Shown here: positions 47,861-52,296 of the stretch, piece after piece | How positions within the stretch are numbered: the stretch's first letter is position 1 | Layout of the letters: each line of letters opens with the position of its first letter | Assembly: GCA_031082225.1 (NCBI GenBank) | Contig: JAVHLG010000029.1 | Span: 1 to 52,296 of the forward strand | Direction: 5' to 3' | Origin: Desulfovibrionaceae bacterium | GTDB lineage: Bacteria; Desulfobacterota; Desulfovibrionia; Desulfovibrionales; Desulfovibrionaceae | Length of the DNA stretch: 52,296 nt | Program-made: the position numbers and the translations under genes | Notes under the pieces: generated by a model | Told to the model about the DNA's origin: nothing | Seen by the model: the letters and a program-made list of their open reading frames with translations, nothing else | Databases searched by the model: none

Positions 47861-49002
47861 GCCGTCGCCTCCTGCTTTTCCGCCACCACCCGCACCGGAC
47901 CGAGCAATCCCGTCTCGCGCTCGATGCGGCGCACGGCCATGCGGATGTATTTCGGGTTGAGTTCAATCCCGACGAACCGGCGGCCGAGCTGCCGCGCCAC
48001 CAGTCCCGTGGTGCCGCTGCCGCAAAACGGGTCCATGACCACGCCGCCCACCGGACACCCGGCCAGAATGCAGGTGCGCGCCAACGTGGGCGGAAACGTG
48101 GCGAAATGCGCCTCGGGGTACGGATAGGTCGGGATCGTCCAGACGGAACGCAGGGAGCGGGTGTTTGCCTGATACGTTATGACGCCCGCGCCTTGGTTGC
48201 CGCCCCGAGTATCAACGCCCTCACGGACAACGTGGATTTTCTCGCGGTACTCCGGGTCGCCGCGCCCCTCACGGTGAAACGCGCCGTGCGCCCCGGGCCC
48301 GGTGTCCCAGCCGCCGGGGACTTTGTGGCGGGTCTCCCTTTTTTGCGGCTTTTGCCCGGGGATCAGGTGCGTTTTCGTGTCCCACCGGTTGCGCGGGGCG
48401 TCGGCTGGCCCGGCGCTTTTTTCCTTCACGGCCTCGTGGTCGTAGTGGTAGCGGCCGGATTTGGTGAGCAAAAACAGGTATTCGTGGGCCACGGTGGGCC
48501 GGTCTTTGACCGATGACGGCATGGGGTTGGGTTTGTGCCATATCACGTCCGACCGCAGCCACCAGCCGTCCGCCTGCATGGCCAGGGCCAAGCGCCAGGG
48601 CATGCCGATGAGGTCTTTCGGCTTGAGGCCCGGGAAAACGGTTCGGCCGCTCCGATTGCTGTGGCGTTGATTTTCCTGGCCGCCGCCGAGCGTGCTGCCG
48701 ACGATTGAACCGGACGCGCCGGAGTTCCACGAGTCCCCCATATTGATCCAGGCCGTGCCGTCCCGCCGCAGCACGCGCCGAACCTCGCGCATCACTGCCA
48801 ACATCCGGCACACGTAGCACCTGCCGCAGGGCTGCCCCGTGGCCCAGCCCAGGCAGTCCGGCCGGGCCTCCAGGCCCAACTGCCCGGCCACGTCATAGTC
48901 GCGCAGGCCAAAATACGGCGGAGAGGTCACGACGCACTGCACGGATTCGGCCGGCAGGGTCCGCAGGACGGACAGCGCGTCGCCGTGGTGGATGGTGGTC
49001 AT
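47857..49002 (-). CDS. beta-class DNA methyltransferase (N4-cytosine or N6-adenine)
   Basis: 381 residues. Catalytic motif TSPPY (26-30) precedes the AdoMet site DPFCGSGTT (324-332), the beta-class order. Residues 50-65 carry four cysteines (C50, C59, C62, C65) as in zinc-binding inserts of phage methyltransferases. SPPY is more common in N4-cytosine enzymes but does not exclude adenine. Modified DNA would resist host restriction. Its start overlaps the PAPS-reductase-like gene. Confidence 0.88.
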   Translation of the reverse strand: MTTIHHGDALSVLRTLPAESVQCVVTSPPYFGLRDYDVAGQLGLEARPDCLGWATGQPCGRCYVCRMLAVMREVRRVLRRDGTAWINMGDSWNSGASGSIVGSTLGGGQENQRHSNRSGRTVFPGLKPKDLIGMPWRLALAMQADGWWLRSDVIWHKPNPMPSSVKDRPTVAHEYLFLLTKSGRYHYDHEAVKEKSAGPADAPRNRWDTKTHLIPGQKPQKRETRHKVPGGWDTGPGAHGAFHREGRGDPEYREKIHVVREGVDTRGGNQGAGVITYQANTRSLRSVWTIPTYPYPEAHFATFPPTLARTCILAGCPVGGVVMDPFCGSGTTGLVARQLGRRFVGIELNPKYIRMAVRRIERETGLLGPVRVVAEKQEATA

Positions 49003-50105
49003 GCCCCAATCTCCATCAGCCTGCCCTGCCGCATTTCCTGCCGTGGCTCCCACACAAACCGCTGGGCCAACCGTGGCGGCGCGGCGTCCCGGCAGTAGGC
49101 CAGGACTTGACGTAGCCCGAGCTTGTCCATGCAGTAGCGGTAGAGATTCGGGTGGGTATGGGCGAGACGTTGAAAACGGTTTTCCGGGCCGTCCAGGTGG
49201 TCCATGTGCAGGCCGAAGCAGCAAAACACGCAGCCTGTCCGGCGCACGCCCGTCGTCACCAGCCGCCCATCCGCCTCGACGATCCGGCCGTAGACGGACG
49301 GGATCGGGATGTCGTTTTCCACGATGCAGCGCAGCACGTCCTGCTCGGTCCAAAAAGACAACGGGGCCGAACGCGGGTGCTCCATGTCGTAGGCGTTGCA
49401 TCCCGTCTGCAGGTAGGTCCGTTGCCGGGCCTTTGAGTCGGCGGCCAACGTCCCGAGGAACGGCCGTCGCCCGGTCTCTTTCTCGTACCGGGCAGCCGGG
49501 CTTTTCTTCATTACCTGACAGCAATGATCCGAAATTTTGAACGGGGCATCGACCAAAAAACGCCATTGATCCGGCACTTTGAACCCGTGGACCGGCTTGC
49601 CACGTCGATTGATGCCCTGGTCGTAGAGCCGCCAGACGTTTTTGTTTCGCTCGGTGGGGTTGCGCAGGATGTTCACGCCCCGGGCGATTTTTTTGGACGC
49701 GACGGGCCATCCGTAGTTCTGAATGACGTGATGGAATGGGATTTTCGGATGCAGGATGGCGTGATTCGGAGTCGCCTTCACTATGCGCAGGATTTCCGGA
49801 TACTCCAGGCCGGTGTGACAAAACACGGCCGGAACATCCGGGAACGCCTGCCGGACCAGCCACAACAGCACCGACGAGTCCTTGCCGCCGGAAAACGACA
49901 CGCTCACGTTGCCGTCCCATGCACTGTGCCAGTCCTTGATCCGGTCCAGGCTCATGGCCATCTTGTCGGCCAGGGGCAGGGCCTGCCTGCGCTGCAATTC
50001 CTGGTAGGCGGCGAGCACTTTTCCGGAGTCCACGGACTCGGCCCACCGGCTTTCGTAGGCGGTCAAGGGGGCGGCCTCGCGGCCGTTGGCGTCAAGGGTG
50101 GTCAC
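48999..50105 (-). CDS. second PAPS-reductase-like sulfur-transfer protein
   Basis: 368 residues from GTG 50105 (GTGA overlap with the cytosine methyltransferase stop). The PP-loop SGGKDSS (72-78) binds ATP. Five conserved-looking cysteines (C195-C196, C236, C292, C295-C296) could hold an iron-sulfur cluster, as in DndC and PAPS reductases. No dndD/E or sspBCD partners are in the window. Being sandwiched between two DNA methyltransferases, it may take part in phage DNA modification; alternatively it has a metabolic sulfate role. Confidence 0.78.
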   Translation of the reverse strand: MTTLDANGREAAPLTAYESRWAESVDSGKVLAAYQELQRRQALPLADKMAMSLDRIKDWHSAWDGNVSVSFSGGKDSSVLLWLVRQAFPDVPAVFCHTGLEYPEILRIVKATPNHAILHPKIPFHHVIQNYGWPVASKKIARGVNILRNPTERNKNVWRLYDQGINRRGKPVHGFKVPDQWRFLVDAPFKISDHCCQVMKKSPAARYEKETGRRPFLGTLAADSKARQRTYLQTGCNAYDMEHPRSAPLSFWTEQDVLRCIVENDIPIPSVYGRIVEADGRLVTTGVRRTGCVFCCFGLHMDHLDGPENRFQRLAHTHPNLYRYCMDKLGLRQVLAYCRDAAPPRLAQRFVWEPRQEMRQGRLMEIGA

Positions 50106-51952
50106 GGCGCACCCTCCGACGCCAGGGACAGCGCCGCCGCAACCGGCGCAACCCATATCGGCGAGGCCGACATGGCGAACCGCTCCCCGCTCCAGGCCAG
50201 AAGCAGCGTCTCGCCCATCACCCCGGCGATGGCCTGGGCCGCTGGCGGCGGCACCGCGTTGCCGATGCGCTCCCGCCAAGCCTGATCGGACAGGCCGTCG
50301 AGCTCCAAATATTCCTCCGGGTCCAGGAGTCCCTGCAGGGCCGCGAGTTCCAGTGTCGTGAACGGCCGGTGCCACGTGCCGTCCAGGGCGCGGATCACGG
50401 CCACCATCCGGTCCGACGGCTCGGGCAGGCAGGCGGCGGGGTCGGTTTGCGAAATTTCGCAAGTTCGGGGGTCGGCCACGGACCACGCGCCGTTGTCGTG
50501 CTGGCCGTAGCCGGTCACGGCCCCGCTCGGCCCGCCCCACGGCAGCACGCCGAAATTGGCCTGGGTCTGGTAGTTCGATTTGCCGCCCCGGTTCCACGGC
50601 GTGCGCGGGTCGGCCACGGCGTAGGCCCCCTGGCCCGTGGTGCTCCCGGCGATGACGGTCCCGGCCGGGACGCCCCACGCCGTATTGGCGTATTTCCCGT
50701 AGACCTGGCCCTGCTGGCGCGGATCGGCTACACAGGCCCGGCCGTTGGCGGCATGGCTGGCCCCGGTGACGCACGGGGCGATCCGGTCCCACGCCGTGAT
50801 GCGGTACAGGCTGTAATGGCGGTTCGGGTTGCCGTCCGACAGGCGCGGATCGGCCACGGTGAAGCGGCCGTTGGTCGGGAAGCCGCGCCCGGTCACGGTC
50901 CCGGCCGGTGAGTCGAAGGGGATGACGCCCAGGGTGTTGCCGCGCATGCTCCAGGTCGCCCGGGGGTCGGCCACGGAATAGCGGCCGCAGGTCGGCCCCG
51001 CGTTGCCGGTCACCGTCCCGGCCGGTTCGGACCAGGGCAGGACGCCCAGGACGCCGTCCTGGTAGGACCGTTCGGGCACGATGCCGTAGTCGGCTAGAAC
51101 GCCGTCCGCCACGCGCAATTTCGACAGCGACCGCCAATCGCTCCCGGCCTCGACAAACGCCAGCCGGACCCACGTCCGCCACTGCAGGGAGGGCATGCGG
51201 TGCATCGGCCCGGCCACGGCCGCCCCGGGCAGGGGCATCCGGCCCAGCACGTCGCCCACGGCCTGCAGCGGGCGCTTGACCGGCTGATACAAAAACGGCG
51301 GCACTTTTTCGCGGTGCCTGGCCACCAGCAGGAACCGGCGGCGCGACTGCGCCAGGCCGCCCATCTCGCCGCAGTCGTGGGTGGTCTCGGCCACGGCGTA
51401 GCCGTAGGACCGCAACAGCTCGCCGATCTGGTCCAGCAGGTGGCGGCCCCGGGTGGCGATGCGCGGCACGTTCTCAAAAAGGATCAGCTCGGGCGGATCG
51501 TCGGCCCAGGCCTCCAGCATCAGCCACACCCCGCGCACCGTCAGGCGATTGAGCGATTGATACCGCTCACCTTGACTTTTGCGCTCGGACAAAAGGCCGG
51601 AAAAACCCTTGCACGGCGGCGACATGAACACGATGTTCGGCCGCTCGTTTCCGGCGGCGCGCCGGATGTCCTCGGGCATGGCCGGACGCCAGCCCTGCGG
51701 CGGCTCCTGGCCGTGGAACGCCGCGTACTGCTCGCGGTCCATCAGGTCCAAGACCGTGCCGGGCACGCCAGCCAGCCGCTCGAAATCGCGGATGGCGGCC
51801 GCCGACACGTCCACGCCGCCGCAGCACCGGAACCTGGCGCGCAGCGCGCCGACCTGCGCCCGGCCCTGGTTGAAGCCGCGCGCGCCGCCGCCCAGGCCGC
51901 AAAAAAAGTGGAAATGCGTGATCTCCACGGACTCGACACGATCAGGATGCAT
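50102..51952 (-). CDS. C5 cytosine DNA methyltransferase with repeat insert
   Basis: 616 residues. Motif I FCGLGGGARGF (17-27), catalytic SPPC with C114, ENVP (160-163), QSRRR (202-206) and motif X RIGNAVPP (562-569). Between VIII and X are five copies of a ~40-residue unit ending VADPR (327-331, 366-370, 408-412, 446-450, 492-496), each starting near W..PAGTVTG. That segment resembles the piece normally found once before motif IX. The repeats enlarge the target-recognition area and could change which sites are methylated. Confidence 0.88.
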   Translation of the reverse strand: MHPDRVESVEITHFHFFCGLGGGARGFNQGRAQVGALRARFRCCGGVDVSAAAIRDFERLAGVPGTVLDLMDREQYAAFHGQEPPQGWRPAMPEDIRRAAGNERPNIVFMSPPCKGFSGLLSERKSQGERYQSLNRLTVRGVWLMLEAWADDPPELILFENVPRIATRGRHLLDQIGELLRSYGYAVAETTHDCGEMGGLAQSRRRFLLVARHREKVPPFLYQPVKRPLQAVGDVLGRMPLPGAAVAGPMHRMPSLQWRTWVRLAFVEAGSDWRSLSKLRVADGVLADYGIVPERSYQDGVLGVLPWSEPAGTVTGNAGPTCGRYSVADPRATWSMRGNTLGVIPFDSPAGTVTGRGFPTNGRFTVADPRLSDGNPNRHYSLYRITAWDRIAPCVTGASHAANGRACVADPRQQGQVYGKYANTAWGVPAGTVIAGSTTGQGAYAVADPRTPWNRGGKSNYQTQANFGVLPWGGPSGAVTGYGQHDNGAWSVADPRTCEISQTDPAACLPEPSDRMVAVIRALDGTWHRPFTTLELAALQGLLDPEEYLELDGLSDQAWRERIGNAVPPPAAQAIAGVMGETLLLAWSGERFAMSASPIWVAPVAAALSLASEGAP

Positions 51953-52296
51953 CCGCTGCCTCCGCTGTCTCCAGCATTACCGGCGCGTCCGGCCAATCCC
52001 GGGCCAGCCACACCCGTTGTACGTCGTCGCGCCAGAACAGTTCCCGGGCCCGGCGCGAGGTCTGCCGGTTGCCGCGCTCCCACGACGGATCGGCCCGGAA
52101 CGCGATGCCGTCGCGCGCCGGATCGCCGCCGGGCCGCCGCAGCCGCACGCCCCCCACCGGATACCGGGCCACGAAACCGAGATACTCGAAATACCGATCC
52201 CGCCCCGGGTAGACCTCGGGCCAGCCCTCCCACATCTCCACCAGATCCGGGTTGCCCCAGTCGATGCCCGGGATGTCCGGAAGGCCCGGCGCGGCA
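51942..52296 (-). CDS. hypothetical protein, 5' end outside window
   Basis: The frame is open to the right edge; the visible part begins AAPGLPDIPGIDWGNPDLVE. Rich in W, R and P (GWPEVYPGRDRYFEYLGFVA, ELFWRDDVQRVWLARDWPD). The real start is not visible, though a GTG at 52241 is possible. Overlaps the methyltransferase start by 11 bases. No family recognised. Confidence 0.55.
   Translation of the reverse strand, partial: AAPGLPDIPGIDWGNPDLVEMWEGWPEVYPGRDRYFEYLGFVARYPVGGVRLRRPGGDPARDGIAFRADPSWERGNRQTSRRARELFWRDDVQRVWLARDWPDAPVMLETAEAADAS

Noticed and set aside
48999-50105. A dnd phosphorothioation gene cluster
   Set aside because: Only a DndC-like protein is present; no DndB, DndD or DndE and no Ssp partners were found, so the system name is not justified.

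Overview
This window is most of a lambda-like, long non-contractile-tailed (siphovirus-type) prophage, about 49 kb (3186 to beyond 52296), in a GC-rich Gram-negative bacterium. A Desulfovibrio-like host is a guess from the general look of the proteins; nothing in the window proves it. The prophage sits at the 3' half of a tRNA-Thr(CGU) gene. Its att scar lies beside the integrase at 3131-3185. The intact tRNA and the other att site should lie beyond the right edge. Left of the scar are two more copies of the same tRNA 3' end (11-55 and 1144-1188), each bounding a short AT-richer islet. One islet holds a small lipoprotein gene, the other a HAF-repeat exported protein. This looks like a stack of successive integrations into one tRNA.

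Layout. (1) 3254-9801, minus strand: the leftward early operon, running from the immunity switch at about 9900 to int. It carries regulators (Cro-like, CII-like), small proteins, a P-loop-like protein, a conserved phage protein, a DNA polymerase III beta (sliding clamp) homologue, an excisionase-like protein and the tyrosine integrase. Inside it, in a 339-base gap at 7162-7500, are two tandem type II hammerhead ribozymes (7238-7299 and 7371-7431). Every core nucleotide is intact in both. This is the most notable signal in the window. (2) 9914-12415, plus strand: a CI-like repressor, then a BRCT protein, an exported thermonuclease and a zinc-ribbon membrane protein. (3) 12425-18510, minus strand: a separate early operon with its own consensus promoter (18534-18562) overlapped by a palindromic operator. 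It encodes a HARP-like protein, a SNF2 helicase, an IbrA-type PAPS-reductase-like protein, a GNAT protein, an IbrB-type ParB-like protein and small proteins. (4) 18633-52296, minus strand: the late operon, read from right to left. In order of transcription it encodes a C5 cytosine methyltransferase, a second PAPS-reductase-like protein, a beta-class DNA methyltransferase, terminase small and large subunits, gpW-like connector, portal, S49 protease/scaffold, decoration protein, major capsid protein, a lysis cassette (GH19 endolysin, membrane proteins, nested Rz/Rz1 spanins), head-tail completion proteins, tail tube, frameshifted G/GT chaperones, tape measure, and tail tip and fibre proteins. 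It ends at a strong terminator (18576-18600).

How it fits together. The divergent switch at 9913-9947 chooses between repressor and leftward early expression. The ribozymes should cut the early mRNA between the regulatory genes and the clamp/xis/int part. The lack of any polymerase or helicase loader beside the clamp suggests use of host replication proteins. Two sulfur-transfer-type (PAPS reductase-like) enzymes, one beside ParB-like/SNF2/GNAT genes and one between two DNA methyltransferases, suggest unusual DNA modification or regulation by this phage. Genes are packed with ATGA/GTGA/TGATG overlaps, which helped fix most start sites.
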